The notes beneath the pieces were generated by a model. The model did no database searches. It worked only from the letters and a program-made list of their open reading frames with translations, and had not been told where the DNA came from. Of a stretch of 64,000 bases of DNA, positions 45,912-54,215 are shown piece by piece (the first letter of the stretch is position 1; each line of letters begins with the position of its first letter). The position numbers were made by a program, and so were the translations under genes. The stretch comes from Sulfurimonas sp. (GTDB lineage: Bacteria > Campylobacterota > Campylobacteria > Campylobacterales > Sulfurimonadaceae). The stretch covers positions 122,795 through 186,794 of the forward strand of contig JAKFWK010000001.1 in NCBI GenBank assembly GCA_021732045.1, given 5' to 3'.

Positions 45912-48032
45912 ATGGAAAAAGCACTACCAATAAACAAACAAAAAGATGAGCTACTTTTGTCTTTTAAATACATTCTTGATTTTTACTATGGGGATGTAGA
46001 ACTAAAAACTATCAACAACATTCTCTCACACGGCAGGGCACATACAGAGATAGAAGATTTGAGATATGCCGCAAAAGATTTTGGACTAAATTTTGAAGAA
46101 GCACCTATATCCGCAGATATTATATACTCTCATATCTTCCCTTGTATTGTCACTGGTGGTGATAAAAAAGCAAAAATATTTCTATCGCTTACTGATGGAG
46201 TGGCTGAAATACTTGACTCATTTAGTAAAGAAAAAATAAAAATGTCTCTTGATGAGCTAGTGTCAGAGTTTGACACACTTCTCTATTTTTATAAAGATAT
46301 TGAACATAAAAATATTTTAACGCACGAAGAGAAGGGCAAGAATTGGTTTTGGACTCATCTACTAGATGCAAAATCTGATATTTTAAAAATAGGGATTTTA
46401 ACTATTTTTATCAATATTTTTATCCTACTTGTCCCTTTATATGCCATGAATGTTTACAATCGTGTTATCCCAAATTTCGCTACAGAGACGCTGTTTGTGC
46501 TCACAATTGGCATAATTATTATCTTTGTTTTTGACGCCATTTTTAAAATGGTTCGCGTATATATACTAGAGAGTATGGGAAGACGGATTGGGAGTGTGCT
46601 GGAAGAGGAGATGCTAAAGAGAGTGCTTTTGATTCAGAGTCAACACGACCATCTTCTTGCAGGTTCAAAAGCAAATCTTTTTAAAGAAGTTGCTCAAGTT
46701 AGAGACTTTTTTATGTCAAAAAGCATAGTTTTGGCACTGGATTTACCTTTTGTTTTTTTAACTATTTTTGTTATCTATCTTATATCCCCACAAGTAGCTG
46801 TTATAACTTTTTTGTGTAGTTTTATCATTGTGATTGTAAATCTTGTTTTTCAAATCCCAATTTTTGCCCTAGGTAGAAAACTTTTTCACGATGGACAGGT
46901 TAAACATAACTACCTTTTTGAGACCATAAAAGGTATTGAGACGCTAAAACTTACAAATGCAACAGCTAGAAGATTATTTAAGTGGCGTCAGATTGTTAAT
47001 TTTTACAACTATATGAACCTCAAAATTCAGATGCACACAAATATGGCGACCAATATTTCGTATGTCGTTATGCAGATAGCTACGGTTTTAACACTAGTTG
47101 TTGGAGTTTACCAGATACAAGAGAAAAACCTCACAATAGGTGCGCTTGTTGCCCTTGGACTTCTAGTTGGTCGAGGAATTGTCCCTATTGTAAACATATC
47201 TACACTGCTAAGCAAATACAAAGAGTTTAAAGAGGCACTAGAGTCACTAAATAAGTTCTGGCATCTACCACTAGAGACACAAAAATCAATAGATTTAGGG
47301 ATAAAAAGACTTCGAGGTGATATAGAGTTTCATGGTGTATCTTTTACTTATGCAGGTTCAAAACATCCATCAATGGAGGGCGCTACATTTAACATAAAAG
47401 CAGGAGAAAAGGTTGGCTTTATTGGACCAACTGGCGCTGGGAAAAGTACAATTTTACGACTTTTAACAGGGCTTGACTCCCCACAATTAGGAACTATTTT
47501 TATAGACGGACATGAGATAAACACTATCCATCAAGTTGAGCTACGGGACAATATTGGGATTATGCCACAAGAGCCATTCTTGTTTAATGGCACACTAAAA
47601 GAGAACATTGAGATTGGCAAAAATATCGGAAAAGATATGCTCATTAAACTCTTGGCCATGACTGGACTTGAAGCACTTGTTAAGCGCTCTGGCGAGGGTG
47701 AGAATTTTCAAGTGGGTGAGGGCGGTTCTCGTCTTTCGGTTGGACAGCGCCATCTAGTTGGACTCGCTCGCTCACTTATAAACGAACCTTCAATTTTGAT
47801 TTTAGATGAACCAACTACCGGTATGGATGTAGGACTTGAAAAAGAGATGATTCAACATCTTAAACCTATTGTTGCAGAAAAAACACTCATCCTAATAACC
47901 CACAGATTTGCCGCACTAGAGTTAGTAGATAGAGTTATGGTTGTTAACAATGGCAAAATTGTGGCAGATGGAGCAAGAGATGACATCTTAAGACAGCTCC
48001 AAACACCAAGCCAAAACAAGGCGCAGTCATGA
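45912..48032 (+). CDS. Type I secretion ABC transporter (LapB/HlyB-like)
   Basis: This inner-membrane ATPase drives export of the RTX protein. The 706 residues contain an N-terminal C39-like domain without the catalytic cysteine (about 1-130), which binds substrate but does not cleave. A six-helix transmembrane domain (about 150-430) follows, then an ATPase domain with Walker A GPTGAGKST near 505-513, Q-loop MPQEPFLF, signature LSVGQ near 607 (usual form LSGGQ), Walker B ILILDEPTT near 628 and switch ITHRF near 661. It lies seven bases after the adhesin and overlaps the adaptor gene by four. Confidence 0.95.
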   Translation: MEKALPINKQKDELLLSFKYILDFYYGDVELKTINNILSHGRAHTEIEDLRYAAKDFGLNFEEAPISADIIYSHIFPCIVTGGDKKAKIFLSLTDGVAEILDSFSKEKIKMSLDELVSEFDTLLYFYKDIEHKNILTHEEKGKNWFWTHLLDAKSDILKIGILTIFINIFILLVPLYAMNVYNRVIPNFATETLFVLTIGIIIIFVFDAIFKMVRVYILESMGRRIGSVLEEEMLKRVLLIQSQHDHLLAGSKANLFKEVAQVRDFFMSKSIVLALDLPFVFLTIFVIYLISPQVAVITFLCSFIIVIVNLVFQIPIFALGRKLFHDGQVKHNYLFETIKGIETLKLTNATARRLFKWRQIVNFYNYMNLKIQMHTNMATNISYVVMQIATVLTLVVGVYQIQEKNLTIGALVALGLLVGRGIVPIVNISTLLSKYKEFKEALESLNKFWHLPLETQKSIDLGIKRLRGDIEFHGVSFTYAGSKHPSMEGATFNIKAGEKVGFIGPTGAGKSTILRLLTGLDSPQLGTIFIDGHEINTIHQVELRDNIGIMPQEPFLFNGTLKENIEIGKNIGKDMLIKLLAMTGLEALVKRSGEGENFQVGEGGSRLSVGQRHLVGLARSLINEPSILILDEPTTGMDVGLEKEMIQHLKPIVAEKTLILITHRFAALELVDRVMVVNNGKIVADGARDDILRQLQTPSQNKAQS

Positions 48033-49297
48033 GTAAAATGATGCTTGAGAAAAAATGGAACTACTATATTACGATTGTCCCAATAGGGCTTTTTTTTACA
48101 GTCTCTTTGATTTGGGCAACATTTTCTGAGATAGATGAAGTTGTTAGAGGAGATGGAAAAATTATTCCATCAGGTCAAACCAAGATATTGCAACATATGG
48201 AAGGCGGAATTGTTTCAAAGATTTTGGTTAAAGAGGGAGATAAAGTCTCCATAAATCAACCAATGTATCAGCTTGAACAAGCCTCATTTACGGCAGATTT
48301 AAATGAGAAAGATATAGAAAAAATCTCTCTAGAAGCAAAACAAAAAAGACTTGAGAGTTTGATTTATGACAAAGAGCTCGTTTTTAGCGATGAGTTTAGT
48401 AAAAAATATCCACAAATAGTTCACAATGAGATGCAGATATTTTTTAGTGAAAGACAAAACAACTCTGAGCGACTAAATGGTGTATCTCAAAAAGTAGAAC
48501 AAAAGAAGTATGAGATTCAAGATTTAGAGATGAAACAAAGAGATTTAAAGTCAGAGCTTGATGTGGCGAGTGAAAACAGCTCCATTTCAGAGCAGTTGAT
48601 GAAGTCAGGTGCAGGTTCAAAGAAAGAGTATTTGGCCGAGATGAGTAAAAAACAAAATCTCATTACACAGCTAAATGGAGTTAAAAACCAGATTCCAGTA
48701 GCTAGAGGAAAGCTAAAAGAGGGACTATTTGAGCTTGGCGCAATAAAATCAGAGATAAAATCAAAAGCTCTTAGTGAATTACAAGAGACAAGACTAAAAC
48801 TAAGACAAACTGCCGAGCAAAACGAAGCGAGCGTTGATAGAACCAACCGATTACTCATAACTTCTCCAGTCAATGGAATCGTCAACAAGCTTTACTACTA
48901 CACAATCGGTGGTGCTATAAAACCGGGAGAGAAAATCGCGGAAGTGACGCCACTTGAAGACGGATTTATGATTGATGCAAACATAAAAGCATCAGACAGA
49001 GGTAGAATTTGGATTGGGCAAAAAGCAAGTATAGATATTACGGCTTATGATTATGCAAGATATGGCAGGATTGAGGGTAAGCTAATCTCAATTAGCCCAG
49101 ATAGTTACACAAATCAAAAAGGTGAGATTTTATATAGTGTTAAAATAAAAGCGTTTAAAGACAATCTCGGTGCAAATCTTCCAATAATGCCTGGTATGGA
49201 AGCTGGTGTAAACATTATCACGGGCAAAAGAACAATTTTAAGCTATATATTTTTCCCAATCAAGAGAATGGGTCAAAACTCTATGCTTGAACCGTAA
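48029..49297 (+). CDS. Type I secretion membrane fusion protein (HlyD family)
   Basis: It bridges the ABC transporter and the outer-membrane TolC. It has 422 residues with one membrane segment near 13-32. A split lipoyl/biotinyl-like domain follows (GDGKIIPSGQTKILQHMEGG... ILVKEGDKV). Then come a long periplasmic coiled coil (about 90-260) and a beta-barrel end (TSPVNGIVNKL, PGMEAGVNIITGKRTI). The length and the SGQTK-LQHMEGG signature are those of adhesin-type adaptors such as LapC. Confidence 0.94.
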   Translation: MSKMMLEKKWNYYITIVPIGLFFTVSLIWATFSEIDEVVRGDGKIIPSGQTKILQHMEGGIVSKILVKEGDKVSINQPMYQLEQASFTADLNEKDIEKISLEAKQKRLESLIYDKELVFSDEFSKKYPQIVHNEMQIFFSERQNNSERLNGVSQKVEQKKYEIQDLEMKQRDLKSELDVASENSSISEQLMKSGAGSKKEYLAEMSKKQNLITQLNGVKNQIPVARGKLKEGLFELGAIKSEIKSKALSELQETRLKLRQTAEQNEASVDRTNRLLITSPVNGIVNKLYYYTIGGAIKPGEKIAEVTPLEDGFMIDANIKASDRGRIWIGQKASIDITAYDYARYGRIEGKLISISPDSYTNQKGEILYSVKIKAFKDNLGANLPIMPGMEAGVNIITGKRTILSYIFFPIKRMGQNSMLEP

Positions 49298-49350
49298 TAA
49301 AGAATGGTTTTGTTACAATCACGCGACAGCACAAAAATAAAGGATTTTAG

Positions 49351-50307
49351 ATGTTTAGTATGATATTAAAGTTCCAAGCTTTTTTAGAGAAAATGAAAAA
49401 AAATAAAGGCTTGTGGTTTAGCGTGTTAACAATTACGGCACTTCTTGGTGTAGTTGGAACACTTACATATCTCAATACAATGACAAACAGAGCCGCTAAA
49501 AATCTATATGAAGCAACAAATACTAATTATTTTCAAAATTTAGACTCAAGACTAACTGCTTCTTTAGAGAAAATAACTATTTTAGGAACAGTACTCTTAG
49601 ATAATCAAACTTTTATAGCAGCTATGAATAGTGGTGTCGGAGCTAGTGGACAGTTAGCAAAAATAGCGTCAGAAGTTAACAGTATTGGCAAAAATAGGAT
49701 AGAAATAACGCTCTATAATAAAAATGGAGTTACTCTAGGCTCTTCAACTAAAGATACAAACAGTAGTGCAGAGTTATACAACTCAAAAGCATTTAATCAA
49801 GCAGTTACAACCAACCAATTTGTAAGTACTATCGATTATCAAAATGGAGTAGTTTTTCTAAAGGCTCTTTTCCCGCTACAAAATGGGATTTTAGAGACGA
49901 AACAACCAATAGATTTTTTAGTCGAAGAGTATGATGCAAGTGATAAAATATTTCAGGTCCTTATGGATAAAGATTTTATTGATATGAAAAATGTACAAAA
50001 ATTTGCCTATAAAAAGATTGGTAAATCAGAAATAAGCGTTCAAGAAAAAGTTGATGAGGATTTTTTAGAGCAGATTCAAGATTTAGATTTTGATAAATTG
50101 ATTAAAGATAAATATATTCTCACTGATGAAAATTTTATACTCGCGAGACCTATTTTAGATGTAGAAAACAAAAAAGTTGGGGTGATTTTAATAAGCGAAA
50201 ATATACTTAAGCGAAATGGATTGCCAAATATGACAAAAAGTATTAGCACTGGAATTACAACGGCGGCAATGGGACTTGTGGTTGCGCTACTAGTGCTTAT
50301 GATTTAA
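49351..50307 (+). CDS. Membrane protein with Cache-like periplasmic domain and no output domain
   Basis: The 318 residues have one membrane segment near 20-41, a periplasmic domain of about 250 residues and a second membrane segment at the very C-terminus (about 297-318). The protein ends there. The domain reads like the double-Cache sensors of chemoreceptors (IEITLYNKNGVTLGSSTKD; SAELYNSKAFNQAV; FLKALFPLQNG). No HAMP, kinase, GGDEF or receptor domain follows, so it would have to signal through partners, perhaps the MotA-like protein encoded next. A role in gating adhesin export or release is only inferred from place. Shine-Dalgarno: aagga. Confidence 0.72.
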   Translation: MFSMILKFQAFLEKMKKNKGLWFSVLTITALLGVVGTLTYLNTMTNRAAKNLYEATNTNYFQNLDSRLTASLEKITILGTVLLDNQTFIAAMNSGVGASGQLAKIASEVNSIGKNRIEITLYNKNGVTLGSSTKDTNSSAELYNSKAFNQAVTTNQFVSTIDYQNGVVFLKALFPLQNGILETKQPIDFLVEEYDASDKIFQVLMDKDFIDMKNVQKFAYKKIGKSEISVQEKVDEDFLEQIQDLDFDKLIKDKYILTDENFILARPILDVENKKVGVILISENILKRNGLPNMTKSISTGITTAAMGLVVALLVLMI

Positions 50308-50358
50308 AAGTGGCTATTCAAATAAACTTAAACATCATTAAAAGGCAATATTAAAATT

Positions 50359-51900
50359 ATGAAAAGAATTAAAATACATAAAGCATATTTTATTACTTGG
50401 CTATTTATCTTTTATGTTATTTTTGCAAATGCCGAGCAACTAACAACATTTTTTATGGCAACTGTTATTTTTAGTTCAGCAATCGTTGGATTTTTGGCAG
50501 TAGGAACACTCTACCAGCTTGTTAGTGGTTTTGATATCATGATGCTAGGCGGTACATTTGGGGCACTTGCATACAAACGAACAGGGTATGAGTTTTATAT
50601 TAGAAGTATAAATGCTATCCTTCCGGCAAATATTGCATATATGCTAGAGACTAGAAAAAATCAACAAAAGATGCTTTTCACGCAAGAAGAATCAAGAGAT
50701 ATTATTGATTGGCTTGAAACTAAGTTTATTAAACAAAAATCATACATAAACTTTTTTATTAACACCTCTATGCTTATTGGTCTGCTTGGAACTTTTGTTG
50801 GATTAGTTGAGTCTATTGACAAAATGGGACAAATTATTTTAAGTCTTAACGGCGATGTTGATATAAAAGATATTATGCAGCAGTTTTCAGGGCCGCTCTC
50901 TGGAATGGCTATTGGTTTTGGTGCATCCTTGTTTGGTGTTGTAACCGCAGTTATACTTGGGCTTAATGGATATATACTATTTAGATATCAAGATACACTG
51001 ATTATTGGGATTGAAGAGTGGCTTAAAGATAGAATTATAGATATTGCTCCATCGGAAGGGAGCGCTAATGCTACTGTTGATTCAGATAGTGTAGGACATC
51101 GTAAAAGTTTCATGGATCTGTTTTTAGAGCAGATATCCACACTCACAAAAGAGATTAGCAATATCTCTAAAACAAATGAAAATTTTAACAATATGTCATT
51201 ATCGTTATCAAATATTGAACTTGCCATGAATGAGCAAAAAACAGTATTTAAAGAGATGTTAGATTTGCAGACGAAAAGCTCTTTGCAGTCAGAGTTACTA
51301 CTATCTTCAATACTTGATACACAAAGAGAGATAACAAAGACAAACTCTACGGAGTTTGCAAGATTGGTAGAAGCTACACATGAGCTTAAGCTATTATCGC
51401 AAGAGAGTAACAAGTCAGCAGATGCAACTACGAGACTGCAAAAAGAACTTTATGAGCAAGATACAAACTTCCAATCCAAAGCATTATCTTTGTTGGGAGC
51501 AGCAAATGATCTCCTAACTGCAGATAGACAGGTCAGCAAAGAGCTTCTTAGTGCATCTTTGGCTATAAAAGAGGAGCAATCTGATGGATTTGGTAGAAGT
51601 ATATATTTTGCTGGAGAGATAGCTGCTAAAACAGCAGAGATTGAGAAAACTATGAAGTTATATATAGAAGAAAATCAAGATTTTAACGAAGAGTATATAA
51701 GAATTAAAGAGAAACAAAACAGTGAGATTTATGCACTTGGTGTAAAAATAGATGAAGTTTCACAAAACTTTGAAGCAAATAACAGAAGTTTAAAAAATAT
51801 AGAAAAAAATGTTGCAATTATTGAATCAAAGTCAATAAAATCTGAAAATGGCAATAGCAATATAAAACAAAAAGGTCTCTTCTCTTCTTTATTTAGATAA
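50359..51900 (+). CDS. MotA/TolQ/ExbB-like proton channel subunit with long coiled coil
   Basis: The 513 residues have four membrane segments (about 8-26, 30-53, 128-150, 183-210), with the MotA-type arrangement of a large loop between the second and third. The third helix (INTSMLIGLLGTFVGLVESI) and fourth (GMAIGFGASLFGVVTAVILG) match the proton-channel family core. The last 300 residues are predicted cytoplasmic coiled coil, unlike flagellar MotA. It lies in the adhesin locus with a MotB-like partner 44 bases downstream, which suggests a SiiB-like role: using the proton gradient to act on adhesin export or display. Confidence 0.85.
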   Translation: MKRIKIHKAYFITWLFIFYVIFANAEQLTTFFMATVIFSSAIVGFLAVGTLYQLVSGFDIMMLGGTFGALAYKRTGYEFYIRSINAILPANIAYMLETRKNQQKMLFTQEESRDIIDWLETKFIKQKSYINFFINTSMLIGLLGTFVGLVESIDKMGQIILSLNGDVDIKDIMQQFSGPLSGMAIGFGASLFGVVTAVILGLNGYILFRYQDTLIIGIEEWLKDRIIDIAPSEGSANATVDSDSVGHRKSFMDLFLEQISTLTKEISNISKTNENFNNMSLSLSNIELAMNEQKTVFKEMLDLQTKSSLQSELLLSSILDTQREITKTNSTEFARLVEATHELKLLSQESNKSADATTRLQKELYEQDTNFQSKALSLLGAANDLLTADRQVSKELLSASLAIKEEQSDGFGRSIYFAGEIAAKTAEIEKTMKLYIEENQDFNEEYIRIKEKQNSEIYALGVKIDEVSQNFEANNRSLKNIEKNVAIIESKSIKSENGNSNIKQKGLFSSLFR

Positions 51901-51944
51901 ATCAGAGAGAGTATTAAATCTAACATATGAGGACAGGAGACTAG

Positions 51945-52604
51945 ATGGCTGGAGGTGGCGGAAGCGATGACATGAATCCATTTATTTCATATGTGGATTT
52001 GTTCGCTTCAATTATTATGGTTTTACTGCTTTTTGTGCTACTTCTTTTTGTTAATGTTGGGTACTACATGCAATTTAACACTAAAGACCAAGTTAGTGAC
52101 ATCAATACAACCGAGGAAAAAGAGAATGCGGTTGTGTCAAGTATAGATATAGTAAAAAAAGAGGACTATAAACAAAAAGAGATAGAGAAGCCAGTAACTG
52201 TTCCTGAAAAAAAAGATATAAACAGCACAACTAAGGCAACTGATGGTAATACTATTAGTGGAAAATCTGAAACTTTCGCATCTGCTGAATTTAAAGAGCA
52301 GGATATGATTGTAGTGTTTAAAAATAACGAATATTTCTTAAATAAAGATGTTATTTTACAGATATCTTCATTTATGGAGCAGATTCAAAAAACAAGGCCA
52401 AGTGCAATTTTTCATCTGAGTGTCGGAGATTCAAGCAAGCTTATTAGCTCCACACAAACAAAACAAGTCTCACTTGGCAGGATACTAAGTCTAAAAAATG
52501 CTCTACAAAATATTCCATCTCTTAAAGATAAGATAAAAATAAATTACAAACAAGCAGATACCTATAGTTATGAGTTCGGATATCTGAAAATAGATGCAAA
52601 GTGA
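51945..52604 (+). CDS. MotB-like channel partner with periplasmic OmpA-like region
   Basis: The 219 residues begin with a short cytoplasmic start, then a single membrane helix (VDLFASIIMVLLLFVLLLFV). Its first turn carries an aspartate (D18), the position of the proton-binding aspartate in MotB, TolR and SiiA. A polar linker rich in Lys and Glu follows (about 50-105), then a domain (DMIVVFKNNEYFLNKDVILQ...) that looks like a diverged OmpA/MotB peptidoglycan-binding fold. It ends with an 11-base overlap with the TolC gene. With the preceding gene it probably forms a proton channel. Confidence 0.82.
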   Translation: MAGGGGSDDMNPFISYVDLFASIIMVLLLFVLLLFVNVGYYMQFNTKDQVSDINTTEEKENAVVSSIDIVKKEDYKQKEIEKPVTVPEKKDINSTTKATDGNTISGKSETFASAEFKEQDMIVVFKNNEYFLNKDVILQISSFMEQIQKTRPSAIFHLSVGDSSKLISSTQTKQVSLGRILSLKNALQNIPSLKDKIKINYKQADTYSYEFGYLKIDAK

Positions 52605-53946
52605 GAAGTTAAAAGTGATAAAAAAAATTGTTAATAATTTAATACTACTTATGGTGTGCGGGTTTCTTCATCCACAGACACTAAGCGCGTCTTTGGATGA
52701 AGAAAAACTAATCTCAAGTAATGCCACACTAAAAGAAGCGGTAAGAGAGTCAATAGAGTTAAACTATCGTGTGAAACAGGCAAAAGAGAGAGTTATTCAA
52801 GCAGATTTTATGATAAGAGAAGCCCTTGCTGATTTTTTACCACAAGTTACGCTCTCTTCCAATACCAAAAGACTTCAGTATAGTGGTTTTGATATACAAG
52901 ATTACGCTCAAACTGACTTAACTGCTGCTGTCTCATACAACCTATATTCGGGTGGCAAAAGCAAAGCTCAGATGGATAAAAACAAGATTGTTAAAAAAGA
53001 GCAGCAAGAGAAATTAAAAGGCACAATGCAAGAGGAGATAAGTAAAGTAATAGACTCCTATTTGAGTGTTGTTTATGGACGATTATCTATGGATGTAAAT
53101 AAGAAAAATTATGAAAAACTTTTAAAGATATATGAGATAGTTAAAACAAAACGCGCATTGGGTGCAGCAACGGCAGGAGATGAAAATTCGATATCTTCAA
53201 GTGTCTTTAATGCTAAAACAGCAATGACAAATACAGAATCGGCATACAATAATGCAAAAAACTACTATGAATTTTCAATAAACAAAAATATAGAGCAGCT
53301 TAACCCATTTGAGACTAGCTTTGATGTAAAATTAGAAGAGTTTGATAATGTGTTTGAGCAGATTAAATCTAAAAATGTAGATCTCAATATTATTAAAGCG
53401 CAAATAGAGGGAAAAAAGAAAGATGTTTATATAAATAAGGCTACTGCTTGGCCGACAGTGGATTTATCGGTATCAAACACAAGAAGATATCGTGATGACT
53501 ATATCCAATCTATCTCAAATATTCCAACCGATGGCTTTAATTCGGATACGATAATGTTACTAAGTATAAACTATAATATATATACAGGTGGCAGAGTAGA
53601 GGCAAAAACAGCTCGCATAATGAGTGAAACCACAGATAATATCTATAATCTTGAGTATATAACTAAAGAGACAAAGTGGGATTCCCAAAAATTATTTAAC
53701 TCTGTTCAAACAAATACAGATACACTTGAAACACTGACAGGCGAAATAGTTGCAAGTGAGAAGATGGTTGATGCTTATTGGGAGAGATTTCGCCTCTCAA
53801 GTCAAGACCTAATAACACTTCTACTAGCCCAAAGACAGCTAAACTCAGCAGAGTTAGAGAAGTTAAGAAGTGAAAAAACTAGAATTATTGACTATTTTAA
53901 TCTTCTAGCAAAAGAGGGCAAGTTGCTGGAATATTTCGGATATTGA
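52594..53946 (+). CDS. TolC-family outer-membrane channel of the type I secretion system
   Basis: The 450 residues have a hydrophobic signal region (VNNLILLMVCGFLHPQTLSAS) and two outer-membrane-efflux repeats (ESIELNYRVKQAKERVIQADFMIREA and IKSKNVDLNIIKAQIEGKKKDVY). The phrase LTAAVSYNLYSGGKSKAQMDKN and its partner LLSINYNIYTGGRVEAKTA are the usual beta-strand to helix turns of TolC. It completes a full ABC/HlyD/TolC export set for the adhesin. It is distinct from the TolC-like lipoprotein at 24218. Confidence 0.92.
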   Translation: MQSEKLKVIKKIVNNLILLMVCGFLHPQTLSASLDEEKLISSNATLKEAVRESIELNYRVKQAKERVIQADFMIREALADFLPQVTLSSNTKRLQYSGFDIQDYAQTDLTAAVSYNLYSGGKSKAQMDKNKIVKKEQQEKLKGTMQEEISKVIDSYLSVVYGRLSMDVNKKNYEKLLKIYEIVKTKRALGAATAGDENSISSSVFNAKTAMTNTESAYNNAKNYYEFSINKNIEQLNPFETSFDVKLEEFDNVFEQIKSKNVDLNIIKAQIEGKKKDVYINKATAWPTVDLSVSNTRRYRDDYIQSISNIPTDGFNSDTIMLLSINYNIYTGGRVEAKTARIMSETTDNIYNLEYITKETKWDSQKLFNSVQTNTDTLETLTGEIVASEKMVDAYWERFRLSSQDLITLLLAQRQLNSAELEKLRSEKTRIIDYFNLLAKEGKLLEYFGY

Positions 53947-53966
53947 TATTAAAAGGAGAAATTAAC

Positions 53967-54215
53967 ATGCTTAAAACAGTTTTTTTAGTTATAGCTATTT
54001 ATGTAATGGAACCTGTTTTTGCAGATGACAATAGAACTGTAAAAAGTCCAGTATCAATTGGCGAGAATGTATTTCGTGTAAATAAAAGCCGCTACGATAA
54101 AGACTTAGAAAAAAGATACCAAAAAGATAAAAAAAACAGAGCTCCAATGAAAATTTATAAACGAAAAGATGGCTCAATTGATACTCTAAAAACTATAAAT
54201 GAGGCAAATAATTGA
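53967..54215 (+). CDS. Small exported basic protein of the adhesin locus
   Basis: The start at 53967 is favoured by aaaggaga just upstream. An in-frame TTG at 53943 overlaps the TolC stop. About 82 residues remain: a signal peptide (FLVIAIYVMEPVFA), then a strongly basic, Lys/Arg-rich chain (SRYDKDLEKRYQKDKKNR). No family was recognised. Its place suggests an accessory role in the periplasm or envelope. Its stop overlaps the next start by four bases. Confidence 0.6.
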   Translation: MLKTVFLVIAIYVMEPVFADDNRTVKSPVSIGENVFRVNKSRYDKDLEKRYQKDKKNRAPMKIYKRKDGSIDTLKTINEANN

